This document shows positions 8,254-15,776 of a stretch of 64,000 bases of DNA, one piece after another (position 1 is the stretch's first letter; every line of letters starts with the position of its first letter). The DNA is from Sphingopyxis sp. OPL5 (GTDB lineage: Bacteria; Pseudomonadota; Alphaproteobacteria; Sphingomonadales; Sphingomonadaceae), in assembly GCF_003797775.2 (NCBI RefSeq), contig NZ_CP060725.1, forward strand, positions 1,854,001 to 1,918,000, read 5' to 3'. The translations under genes and the position numbers were made by a program. The notes below the pieces were generated by a model. It was given only the letters and a program-made list of their open reading frames with translations. It was not told the DNA's origin and made no database searches.

Positions 8254-8448
8254 CGTCGTTCTCCGCTCGGCTTGATGTGGCTTACTAAACTCTAAGCCAC
8301 ATTTTTGCAAGGAAAACGACTTGCGCCGCGCAGGGAAGGGCGTTAACGATCTCTGCGCACGCCGACTCCTTGAACTGGGGCGCGTCAGGAGTGAAGCCGA
8401 TGTGAGGAAGAAACGGGGACCGCGACCAACGATAGGCCGCTCATAACG

Positions 8449-8474
8449 AAAAAGGCCGACCTTTCGGTCGACCT
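8449..8474 (-). terminator. rho-independent terminator downstream of the transposase operon
   Basis: A 9-bp stem with one mismatch (AGGTCGACC / GGTCGGCCT, read on the minus strand) and a GAAA loop is followed on the minus strand by TTTTT. It lies about 185 bases after the stop of the 55-residue ORF, so it would end the transposase transcript before the cargo genes. Confidence 0.65.
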
Positions 8475-8570
8475 CTCCGTAGTTTCAATCAGGGCGTCAA
8501 CCGCCGCGATCTCCACCGCTCACAACGTCGGAATCGCACGGTTGGCGTCCAAATTCAAGGACAAAGAGCC

Positions 8571-8648
8571 ATGGTGTACGTCACCGGGTATCTGCGTATC
8601 CGCTTCCGCCGCGTTGAGCGGGTGCGGCCGCACTACCGCCGCCGATAG
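8571..8648 (+). CDS. possible 25-residue basic microprotein
   Basis: An ATG at 8571, five bases after AAAGAG, opens a 25-codon frame rich in Arg, Tyr and Val (MVYVTGYLRIRFRRVERVRP, then HYRRR). Short basic proteins of this general style occur near transposons and phages, but I cannot tie this one to a defined family. It is the only plus-strand ORF in the element and is convergent with the 55-residue ORF. Low confidence because of its size. Confidence 0.3.
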   Translation: MVYVTGYLRIRFRRVERVRPHYRRR

Positions 8649-8657
8649 CCTAGACGA

Positions 8658-8825
8658 CTAATCGTCCGCCGGTTTCGGCGTTTCTGCAATTCCTGGGGGC
8701 GGATTTTTCCGCCTCCTTTTTTTTGCCAGTTCCTCGACCTCGTCGGGATTGGTTTGCATGAAGCGGGCGAGCGCTTCGTCAAAAGGCATATCCAGCCCGA
8801 GCGGCTTTTCCCTCGGCCCTTTCAT
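8658..8825 (-). CDS. 55-residue protein coupled to the transposase
   Basis: The ATG at 8825 overlaps the transposase TGA by four bases (ATGA), which implies coupled translation. The product is small and charged: MKGPREKPLGLDMPFDEALA at the start, then RFMQTNPDEVEEL, a basic KKRRRK patch and a Pro-rich tail. The PFDEALxRFxxTxPxE pattern resembles short accessory ORFs I associate with transposase genes, but no function is known. It is too short for common gene-calling cut-offs. A terminator lies downstream at 8449-8474. Confidence 0.62.
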   Translation of the reverse strand: MKGPREKPLGLDMPFDEALARFMQTNPDEVEELAKKRRRKNPPPGIAETPKPADD

Positions 8826-9748
8826 GCGATCAGTTCCTTGTAACGAAGGCGACCATTGGTTTCGGCCAACAGCGCGTTCACGCGGGCGCCTTCACCCATT
8901 TCGCGCAGATTGAAGCGCCACGTCGATTCCGAGACGTAGGCGTTCAAATGCTTGGGGCTGACGAAATGGTGGATGCCGACAATCTGGCGCTTGAGCAAGG
9001 CCCAGAAGCCTTCAATGCCGTTCGTGTGGCAGTTGCCGACGACGTATTCGCCAGCGCTGTGGCGAACGACGCCGTGCGAATAGGTGCGGCCAAGGTGACG
9101 GTAGCCCGAATGCTCGTCAGTCGAAACCAGCGTCGCGGTGGGCGACACGACCGCGTGGGCGAAGGTGTCCAGCGTCCGCGTGTCAGTGCGGTCGATAACC
9201 GTTGCCACGGCCTTGCCGCCGCGCTGTAGCGCGCCGATGACAGCAACCTTGCCGCTCGTGCCGGGGCCGTTCTTGGGGTCGCCCTTGTGACGGTTCACAG
9301 CCTTGCCACCGACATAGGTCTCGTCGATCTCGACTTCGCCGTCCAGCGGGCGGTTGAACGACTGGGTGCGGGCAGCATGGCGAAGGCGGTGCAGCATGAA
9401 CCATGCGGTCTTTTGCGTGACGCCAATGTCCTTGGCCAACTGGGTGCTGGCGATGCCCTTCTTGTGCGAGGTAATCAGCCAGATTGCCATCATCCACTTG
9501 CGCAGTTCGATCTTCGTGTCCTCGAAGATCGTGCCGACTTTGATGGAGAACCGCTTTTTGCAATCGCCGCACTTGTGGGTGCGCTTGTCCGAAAAGTGAT
9601 AGACCTTCGTCGAGCCGCACAGCGGACAGAACGCGCCATCGGCCCAGCGGATCGCCGTAAAATGGTCAATCGCGCTCTGCTCGTCGGGGAACGCAGCCAT
9701 CATCTGGAACAGCGTGTCGAAGGATTGGATGGCGGGTTTGTGTGTCAT
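8822..9748 (-). CDS. IS1595-family transposase (ISXO2-like domain)
   Basis: The 308-residue transposase has an N-terminal zinc ribbon (CPLCG and CGDC, about residues 41-65), a helix-turn-helix region (STQLAKDIGVTQKTAWFMLH) and an ISXO2-like DDE-type core: EIDETYVGGK with the first Asp, STDEHSGY with the second, and HTNGIEGFWALLKR with the Asn/Glu block typical of IS1595 members. All motifs are intact and there is no internal stop, so it may be active. Its start lies about 50 bases from the right inverted repeat, and its stop is coupled to the 55-residue ORF. Confidence 0.92.
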   Translation of the reverse strand: MTHKPAIQSFDTLFQMMAAFPDEQSAIDHFTAIRWADGAFCPLCGSTKVYHFSDKRTHKCGDCKKRFSIKVGTIFEDTKIELRKWMMAIWLITSHKKGIASTQLAKDIGVTQKTAWFMLHRLRHAARTQSFNRPLDGEVEIDETYVGGKAVNRHKGDPKNGPGTSGKVAVIGALQRGGKAVATVIDRTDTRTLDTFAHAVVSPTATLVSTDEHSGYRHLGRTYSHGVVRHSAGEYVVGNCHTNGIEGFWALLKRQIVGIHHFVSPKHLNAYVSESTWRFNLREMGEGARVNALLAETNGRLRYKELIA

Positions 9749-9776
9749 GCATTGTCCCTACCCCCATTTTGGAGTT

Positions 9777-9800
9777 GGGTCAAGCACGTATATAAGTCCC
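9777..9800 (-). repeat. right terminal inverted repeat of the insertion element
   Basis: On the minus strand it reads GGGACTTATATACGTGCTTG followed by ACCC, a 20/24 match to the left end at 6960-6983. The last base overlaps the palindrome CTCCCCTGAAGGGGAG at 9800-9815, the right-hand copy of the interrupted repeat. Confidence 0.75.
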
Positions 9801-9938
9801 TCCCCTGAAGGGGAGGGGCTCATACCTTCCCAACCCCCTTGCGACTCCCCCGCCCGCGCGGCATGACGGACACCAAGGGGGATATGTGACACTTGGGTTG
9901 CATCATCTGCGATTCGGCCGACTGCACGGAATCCATCC

Positions 9939-12900
9939 GTGCAGATAAAACGCCTGCGCCTGACCGGTTTCAAAAGCTTCGTCGAACCCACCGAATTGCG
10001 CATCGAACCCGGGCTGACCGGGGTCGTCGGCCCCAATGGCTGCGGCAAGTCGAACCTGCTCGAGGCGATCCGCTGGGTGATGGGCGAATCCAGCCCCAAA
10101 TCGATGCGCGGCGGCGGCATGGAGGATGTCATCTTCGCCGGCACGTCGCAGCGCCCGCCGCGCGATTTCGCCGAGGTCGCGATCCATTGCGACACCGAGG
10201 GCGACATCGTCGCCGGCCTGTCCGACGCCAGCGAAGGCCATGAGCTCGAGATCATCCGCCGCATCGAGCGCGGGGCGGGCAGCGCCTACCGCGCCAACGG
10301 CCGCGACGTGCGCGCCAAGGACGTCGCGCTGATCTTCGCCGATGCCGCCACCGGCGCACACAGCCCGGCGCTGGTCAGCCAGGGCAAGATCGCCAATGTC
10401 ATTTCGGCCAAGCCGACCGACCGCCGCGCCATGCTCGAAGAGGCGGCGGGCATCGCCGGGCTGCACGTGCGCCGCAAGGACGCCGAACAAAAGCTCCGCG
10501 CCACCGAAACCAACCTCACCCGCCTGTCCGAAATCGTCGCCGACATGGAGGTGCGCGCCAATGCGCTGCGCCGTCAGGCGCGCGCCGCCGAGCGCTACAA
10601 GGCGCTCACCGAGCAGATCCGCGTCGCCGAGGGGCGGCTGATCTACGCGCGCTGGCGCGATGCCGCCGAAGCCGCCGATCAGGCGAAGCGCGACTGCGAT
10701 GCCGCCGAAGCCGCCGTGCGCGACGCGCAACAAAAGCTCGACACCGTCGCGCGCGCGCAGACCGAGGTCGCGACCCGCGTCGCCGAGGCGCGCAGCGCCG
10801 CGCAGGCGCAGCGCGACGCGCTGGCCGACGCGACCGCGACGCAGGTGCGGCTCGCCGGCGAAGAACGCGCCGCGCGCCAGCGGCTCGACGACCTCGCCGC
10901 GCAGCAGCGGCGGATCGCCGACGACCGCAACCACGAAAGCAGCCTGGCGCGCGAAGCCCATGGCGCGCTCACCGATCTCGATGCCGAGACCAAGGCGCTG
11001 GCGCAGCAGCTCAGCGTCCACGAAGCCGGCAAGGCCGCGCTCGTCGAGGCCAGCCAGCAGGCGCAGGCGCTGCTCCGCGACGCCGAGGTCGCGCTCGCCC
11101 AGGCCCGCGCGCAGGCCGCGAGCGAAGCCGCCGACCGCCGCATCGCGGTCTCGGCACGCGACGCCGCGCAAACTTCGGTCCAGCGCATCGCCGCCGATAC
11201 CCGGCGCGTCGAGGCCGAGGTAGCAGCGCTCGGCGACAGCGCCGACCTCGCGCGACGCCAGGTCGAGGCCGCCGATACGGCCGTCGAGGCCGAAGGCGCG
11301 ATCGCCACCGCGGAGCAGGCGCTGCAGGGTGCCGAAGCCGACCGCGAAGCCGCCGCCGCGAGCCTCGGCGAAATCGAATCGGGCCTCGCCGAAGCGCGCG
11401 CCGCCTTCGCCGCGCTCGAAGGCGAGGCGACCACCCTCGCCCGCGCGCTCGCCGCCGCGAAATCCGACGCCAATCCGGTGCTCGACCAACTCCGCGTCAC
11501 CCCCGGCTACGAAGCCGCGCTCGCCGCCGCGCTCGGCGACGATCTCGACGCCGGCACCGACGCCGAGGCCGAGCGCAGCTGGCGCGGTGCCGACAGGCAA
11601 GCGAACGACCCCGCCCTCCCCGCCGGCACCACCCCGCTCGCCGACGTCGTCCAGGCCCCCGCCGCCTTGCTCCGCCGCCTCGCCCAGGTCGCGGTCGCCG
11701 ACAGCGACACCGGCCAGCCGCTCGCCGTCGGCCAGCGCCTCGTCACGCGTGACGGCGTCATGCGCCGCTGGGACGGCTTCGTCGCGCGCGGCGACGGCGC
11801 CACCGCGACCGAGCGCCTCGTCCGCCAGAACCGTCTCGAAGACCTCGCGGCGCAGCGCCCGCAGGTCGAACTCGGCGTCATGCAACTCGGCGACCGTCGC
11901 GACGCCGCCGCCGCGTCGCTCGCCGAGGCGACCGCCGCCGTGTCGGCGGCGCGCCGCGCCCTCGCCGAAGCCGACGAACGCCGCCGCACCGCGCTCCGCG
12001 CCGCCGACCAGGCGCAGGCCGCGCTCGACCGCCACCGCGACGCCGCCAGCCTGTTCGACCGCCGCCGCGCCGAGCTCGCCGCCGCCACGGCCGAGGCGGC
12101 AAAGGAGCTCGCCGACCGCGAAGCGGCGCTCGCCGCCTTGCCCGACGACCGCATCGCCCGCGCCGCGCTCGACGCGCAGGAAGCCGCCGCCGAACGCGCG
12201 CGGACCGACGCCGCCGCCGCGCGCGACGCGCAGGCCGCGCACGACCGCGCCTTCGCCGCCTTGAGCGAACGCCAGGCGGTCGTCAGTGCCGAGATCAAGA
12301 GCTGGAAGGCGCGCGCCGGCGAGGCCGCGCGCCGCGTCACCGAGATGGACAAACGCGCCGAGGCGCTCGCCGCCGAGGCCGCCAAGCTGGTCGACCTTCC
12401 CGACAAGCTCGCCGGACAGCGCGCCGAGGTCGAAGCGAAACAGGCGAGCCTGCGCGAACAGGTGACCGCCGCCGAGGCGCAGGAGCGCGCCGCCGAGGCC
12501 GCGCTGCGCGAGGCCGAGGCCGCGCTCGGCCTGATCCGCGAAACCCTCGCCAGCGCGCGCGAAACCCGCGCCGGCGCCGTCGCGCGCTCCGAAAATGCCG
12601 AACTGCGCCGCATCGAAATGGGCCGTCTGTCGGGCGAACGCTTCGAATGCCCGCCGCCGCTGCTGCCGCAAAAGGCCGGCTTCGAAAGCGCCGGCGTCGG
12701 CGAGGCGAGCGCCGAATCGGCGCAGCACGACCGGCTGATCGCCGACCGCGAACGCCTCGGCCCGGTCAACCTCGTCGCCGCCGACGAATTGCTCGAACTC
12801 GACACCGAACGCGAAAAAAGCGCCGCCGAGATCGAGGAGCTGCAACAGGCGGTCAACCGCCTGCGCGGCTCGATCGGCAACCTCAACCGCGAGGGCCGTG

Positions 12901-13382
12901 TCCGACTGCTCGCGGCGTTCGAGACGGTGAACGGCCATTTCCAGCGCCTCTTCACCACGCTGTTCAACGGCGGCCAGGCGCATCTCGAACTCGTCGATTC
13001 GGACGATCCGCTCGAAGCCGGGCTCGAAATCATGGCGCAGCCGCCGGGCAAGCGCCTCGGCACGCTGACCCTGCTGTCGGGCGGCGAACAGGCGCTGACC
13101 GCCGTGGCGCTGATCTTCGGCCTCTTCCTCACCAACCCCGCGCCGATCTGCGTCCTCGACGAGGTCGACGCGCCGCTCGACGACGCCAATATCGAACGCT
13201 TCTGCGACCTGCTCGACCGCATGACGCGCGAGACCAACACCCGCTACCTGATCGTCTCGCACAATGCGGTGACGATGGCGCGCATGCACCGCCTCTATGG
13301 CGTGACGATGGTCGAAAAGGGCGTCAGCCGCCTCGTCTCGGTCGATCTCGGCGGCGCGGAAGAATTGTTGGCGGCCGAATAA
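9939..13382 (+). CDS. smc: chromosome segregation ATPase SMC
   Basis: The 1147-residue protein is a full-length bacterial SMC, the condensin core that organises and segregates the chromosome with ScpA/ScpB. It shows the Walker A motif GPNGCGKS (residues 31-38), two very long Ala/Glu/Arg-rich coiled coils, a hinge at about 500-640, the ABC signature LSGGEQ (from 1046) and Walker B PICVLDEVDAPLDD (about 1070). The start is GTG at 9939. The coiled-coil DNA is so GC-rich that long open frames exist on the other strand; those are shadows. The insertion element ends 138 bases upstream, so any promoter lies there, in the element, or further upstream. Confidence 0.96.
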   Translation: MQIKRLRLTGFKSFVEPTELRIEPGLTGVVGPNGCGKSNLLEAIRWVMGESSPKSMRGGGMEDVIFAGTSQRPPRDFAEVAIHCDTEGDIVAGLSDASEGHELEIIRRIERGAGSAYRANGRDVRAKDVALIFADAATGAHSPALVSQGKIANVISAKPTDRRAMLEEAAGIAGLHVRRKDAEQKLRATETNLTRLSEIVADMEVRANALRRQARAAERYKALTEQIRVAEGRLIYARWRDAAEAADQAKRDCDAAEAAVRDAQQKLDTVARAQTEVATRVAEARSAAQAQRDALADATATQVRLAGEERAARQRLDDLAAQQRRIADDRNHESSLAREAHGALTDLDAETKALAQQLSVHEAGKAALVEASQQAQALLRDAEVALAQARAQAASEAADRRIAVSARDAAQTSVQRIAADTRRVEAEVAALGDSADLARRQVEAADTAVEAEGAIATAEQALQGAEADREAAAASLGEIESGLAEARAAFAALEGEATTLARALAAAKSDANPVLDQLRVTPGYEAALAAALGDDLDAGTDAEAERSWRGADRQANDPALPAGTTPLADVVQAPAALLRRLAQVAVADSDTGQPLAVGQRLVTRDGVMRRWDGFVARGDGATATERLVRQNRLEDLAAQRPQVELGVMQLGDRRDAAAASLAEATAAVSAARRALAEADERRRTALRAADQAQAALDRHRDAASLFDRRRAELAAATAEAAKELADREAALAALPDDRIARAALDAQEAAAERARTDAAAARDAQAAHDRAFAALSERQAVVSAEIKSWKARAGEAARRVTEMDKRAEALAAEAAKLVDLPDKLAGQRAEVEAKQASLREQVTAAEAQERAAEAALREAEAALGLIRETLASARETRAGAVARSENAELRRIEMGRLSGERFECPPPLLPQKAGFESAGVGEASAESAQHDRLIADRERLGPVNLVAADELLELDTEREKSAAEIEELQQAVNRLRGSIGNLNREGRVRLLAAFETVNGHFQRLFTTLFNGGQAHLELVDSDDPLEAGLEIMAQPPGKRLGTLTLLSGGEQALTAVALIFGLFLTNPAPICVLDEVDAPLDDANIERFCDLLDRMTRETNTRYLIVSHNAVTMARMHRLYGVTMVEKGVSRLVSVDLGGAEELLAAE

Positions 13383-13515
13383 TCCTCCCTGTCGCGAAGC
13401 GATGGGGAGGGGACCGCCGCGAAGCGGGGTGGAGGGGCCGCGACGGTGCGTCATCGCCCCTCCGTCAGCGGCTAAAGCCGCTGCCACCTCCCCATGCCTG
13501 CGGCACAGGGAGGAT
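13383..13515. repeat. R1 intergenic inverted-repeat element, copy A
   Basis: It begins TCCTCCCTGTCGCGAAGCGA and ends with the near-inverse of this, CACAGGGAGGA. Internal arms CCGCGAAGCGG and AGCGGCTAAAGCCGCT form further hairpins, and GGAGGGGCC...GCCCCTCC pairs across the centre. It fills the gap between the convergent smc and ubiA genes. Other copies: 18713-18847, 25146-25285, 26326-26470 and 40716-40847. Confidence 0.85.
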
Positions 13516-13519
13516 CAGC

Positions 13520-14431
13520 TCAGGGCGCATTCCCCACCACCAGCATCGCCGCGAACACCAGCAGCCCGGCAAAGCGGTTGCTGCGGAATTTCGCCAGCGC
13601 GTCGGCGCCATTGTCGGGGTCGAGCGTCACCACCTGCCCGGCGAGGTGCAGCGCCGCGGGCACCAGCGCGACGAACACCAGCGGGTCGGGCCGCACGCTC
13701 CACAGCGCCCCCGCCCAGCCCGCGAGCGCGAAACCATAGCAGAGCGCGACCCCGGCCTTCACATGCCGCCCCATCGCGCGCGCGCTCGACTTCACCCCGA
13801 CCAGCGCATCGTCCTCGATATCCTGCAGCGCATAGATGGTGTCATAGCCGATCACCCACGCGATGCAGCCGGCATAGAGCAAGGGCAGCGCCAGGCCGGT
13901 CGGCTGCCCCCCCACCGCCGCCCAGCCGACGAGCGCGCCCCAGCTGAACACCAGCCCCAGCCACGCCTGCGGCCACCAGGTGATGCGCTTCATGAACGGG
14001 TAAGCCGCGACCAGCGCGAGGCTGAGCAGCGCGATCAGCTGCGCGCGCAGCGGCAATTGCACCAGCACCAGCAGCCCGACGAGCGACAGCAGCACCGTCC
14101 ACAACCAGGCGCCCCGCACCGACACCGCCCCGCTCGCCACCGGCCGCGACGCGGTGCGTGCGACCTGCGCGTCGAGGTCGCGGTCGACGATGTCGTTATA
14201 GACGCAGCCCGCGCCGCGCATGACGATCGCGCCGAGCAGCATCCACAGGAGCAACGGCCAATGGCTCGCCGCGCCGCCCGCGAGTGCCAGCCCGAAGGTG
14301 CACGGCCAATAGAGCAGCCACCAGCCGATCGGCCGGTCGAACCGCGCGAGCAGCGCATAGGGCCGCGCGGCGGCGGGAAGCAACGCGACAAAACCGCGAA
14401 GCTGGCTGTCGGGAGGCGGGGCGGCGGTCAT
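13520..14431 (-). CDS. ubiA: 4-hydroxybenzoate polyprenyltransferase UbiA
   Basis: UbiA attaches the polyprenyl tail to 4-hydroxybenzoate in ubiquinone synthesis, in the inner membrane. The 303-residue product has eight to nine hydrophobic helices and both Asp-rich magnesium-diphosphate motifs: NDIVDRDLD (about 80-88) and, near 206, a second block in YALQDIEDD. PIGWWLLYWP near residue 36 is typical of the family. The start at 14431 fits the usual length. It is convergent with smc across a repeat element, and lies downstream of the TadE/TadG cluster on the same strand. Confidence 0.95.
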   Translation of the reverse strand: MTAAPPPDSQLRGFVALLPAAARPYALLARFDRPIGWWLLYWPCTFGLALAGGAASHWPLLLWMLLGAIVMRGAGCVYNDIVDRDLDAQVARTASRPVASGAVSVRGAWLWTVLLSLVGLLVLVQLPLRAQLIALLSLALVAAYPFMKRITWWPQAWLGLVFSWGALVGWAAVGGQPTGLALPLLYAGCIAWVIGYDTIYALQDIEDDALVGVKSSARAMGRHVKAGVALCYGFALAGWAGALWSVRPDPLVFVALVPAALHLAGQVVTLDPDNGADALAKFRSNRFAGLLVFAAMLVVGNAP

Positions 14432-14499
14432 CGGCGTCCGCGCGATAGCAGCCGCCGCGTCCGCAACAAATGATTATTGCGACAGCCGCCGCGCGCCGG

Positions 14500-15183
14500 T
14501 CAGGTGCAGGCCGACTTGGTCGCCACCGGCGCGTCGTTGTAAACGCCGTCGCTGTTCGCGCTCGGCCCGCGCAGGTCGCGCGCCTCGCGAATGTTGAACG
14601 CCGCGGTCGAGCGGATCGTCTTGGCGCCGAGCCACTTGCCATAGAGCATGGGCGTATAGCGATAGGTGATCTCGACGAACATGACCGCGGTGCCTTCGGA
14701 TGCCGCCACCTGCCGGCCCGCCGGCCCCATGCCCGCCAGCGCGGTACCGGTCTTGCCGGCGCCCTGCACGCCAAAGCTCGACGGCGCGTTGAGGTTGCCA
14801 TAGCAGCGCTGCCAGTGGATCCATTGCCCGCCGTCGGTGTTGCGTTCGAGGCTCGACAGGATGATGCGCCCGTTGGCCCGGAAATTCATCCCGCCCGCCT
14901 GCTCCTCGACCCCGGTGAACACCGAGTTGATGTCGAGTTCGCGCACGCGCGGCAGCGACAGATTATTGCCATAGGCGATGCGCGACGCATTGTCGGCGGC
15001 GCTCAGCGCGATCTGGCTGACTCGCGTGTTGGCGAGCGTCAGATTGGCGATCTCGAGCCCGGCAAAGCCGATCAGGATCAGGAAGGGGATGGTGAACGCC
15101 ATTTCGACGATGATCGTCGCACGGCTGTCGCGCGCGAGCCGGACCAGCGCGCGGCGCATCTTGCGGAAAGCGGGAGCGATCAT
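14500..15183 (-). CDS. TadE-like pseudopilin-family protein (second)
   Basis: The 227-residue protein has the TadE signature: a short basic N-terminus (RKMRRALVRLARDSRAT), the conserved Glu before a single hydrophobic helix (IIVEMAFTIPFLILIGFAGL, about 24-43) and a long extracytoplasmic domain with two cysteines. TadE/TadF proteins are minor pseudopilins of Flp/Tad pili. Its ATG overlaps the stop of the preceding tadE-like gene (ATGA). No tad ATPase, prepilin peptidase or flp gene is in the window, so the assembly machinery, if used, is elsewhere. Confidence 0.85.
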   Translation of the reverse strand: MIAPAFRKMRRALVRLARDSRATIIVEMAFTIPFLILIGFAGLEIANLTLANTRVSQIALSAADNASRIAYGNNLSLPRVRELDINSVFTGVEEQAGGMNFRANGRIILSSLERNTDGGQWIHWQRCYGNLNAPSSFGVQGAGKTGTALAGMGPAGRQVAASEGTAVMFVEITYRYTPMLYGKWLGAKTIRSTAAFNIREARDLRGPSANSDGVYNDAPVATKSACT

Positions 15184-15776
15184 GTGCAGATGACCTTGTT
15201 CGTCGAGGTTGCGGCGGCATAGGGCTGGTTGCGCAGCACGGTGCTCGCCTTGATCGTCGTTTTCTGCGACTGGCCGAGCATCGCCCAGACCGGCAGGATC
15301 CGGGTCACGTCCATCTTCGCCGAATAGACGACGACATCCTCGGCGCCGCCATTGCCGGTCTGGCCGCGGTCGGCATCCCAATTGCCGTTGCCGTTGACGT
15401 CCTGGAAACATTCGCCGGTGTCGTAGCGGCCGTTCTTGTTGCTGTCGGTGTAGTTTTCGGGATCGCCGATCTCGTCGTAGCTGTCATAGGCCTTGCGCGT
15501 GAAGGTCACATTGGCGTTCTTGAACACCTTTTTGACCTGCTTGCGCACCGCGGCGTCGAGCGCGGTCTGGCTGCTCGCATTACCCTCCAGCGTCGAGGCG
15601 CGCGCCGCCTGCGCCACCGAACCCGACAGCACCTGCTTCGCGTACATCTGCCACGAAAAATCGAAAATCCCCATGAGGATGAGCAGGAACAGCGGCGCCG
15701 TCAGCGCGAATTCGGTGATCGCGGTGCCGCGATTATCGCGCCGCAAACCACGGCGATGGGTCGGAAGACGGGTCAT
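15180..15776 (-). CDS. TadE-like pseudopilin-family protein (first)
   Basis: This 198-residue protein has a basic N-terminus (RRGLRRDNRGTAITEF), the conserved Glu within TAITEFALTAPLFLLILMGI and a single transmembrane helix (about 22-41). The exported part contains a DSNKNGRYDTGE / DVNGNGNWDADRG pair, two Asp/Asn/Gly loops that look like calcium-binding (dockerin- or EF-like) repeats, unusual for TadE proteins. It is coupled by ATGA overlaps to tadG upstream and the second tadE-like gene downstream, so the three are surely one operon. Confidence 0.85.
   Translation of the reverse strand: MTRLPTHRRGLRRDNRGTAITEFALTAPLFLLILMGIFDFSWQMYAKQVLSGSVAQAARASTLEGNASSQTALDAAVRKQVKKVFKNANVTFTRKAYDSYDEIGDPENYTDSNKNGRYDTGECFQDVNGNGNWDADRGQTGNGGAEDVVVYSAKMDVTRILPVWAMLGQSQKTTIKASTVLRNQPYAAATSTNKVICT

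Larger units (their letters stand above)
8254..8657. other. internal non-coding stretch of the insertion element
   Basis: No convincing long gene is seen here. The part next to 8253 must hold the promoter of the cargo gene. A rho-independent terminator for the transposase operon lies at 8449-8474. A possible 25-codon ORF on the plus strand (8571-8648) ends ten bases from the stop of the 55-residue ORF. Confidence 0.5.
6960..9800. mobile_element. IS1595-family insertion element with cargo genes (about 2.84 kb)
   Basis: The element is bounded by 24-bp inverted repeats that match at 20 of 24 positions (left GGGACCTATATACGTGTGTG..., right end reading GGGACTTATATACGTGCTTG... on the minus strand). 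Inside, all on the minus strand, are an ISXO2-like transposase, an overlapping 55-residue ORF and two further genes unrelated to transposition. The internal DNA is visibly richer in A+T than the flanks and uses codons such as TTA and AAA that neighbours avoid. It lies between the second DsbA-like gene and smc. IS1595-family elements are known to carry passenger genes. The flanks are near-copies of one palindrome, so a clean 8-bp target duplication cannot be read. Confidence 0.8.

Noticed and set aside
6951..9815. clean 8-bp target-site duplication for the insertion element
   Set aside because: The flanks are near copies of one palindrome that differ by one C, and the element ends overlap them, so no exact 8-bp duplicate can be assigned.
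9903..13487. 1194-residue open frame antisense to smc
   Set aside because: It mirrors the Ala/Arg-rich coiled-coil DNA of smc; high G+C removes stop codons in this frame. SMC has all motifs, and the antisense protein has no recognisable domain.
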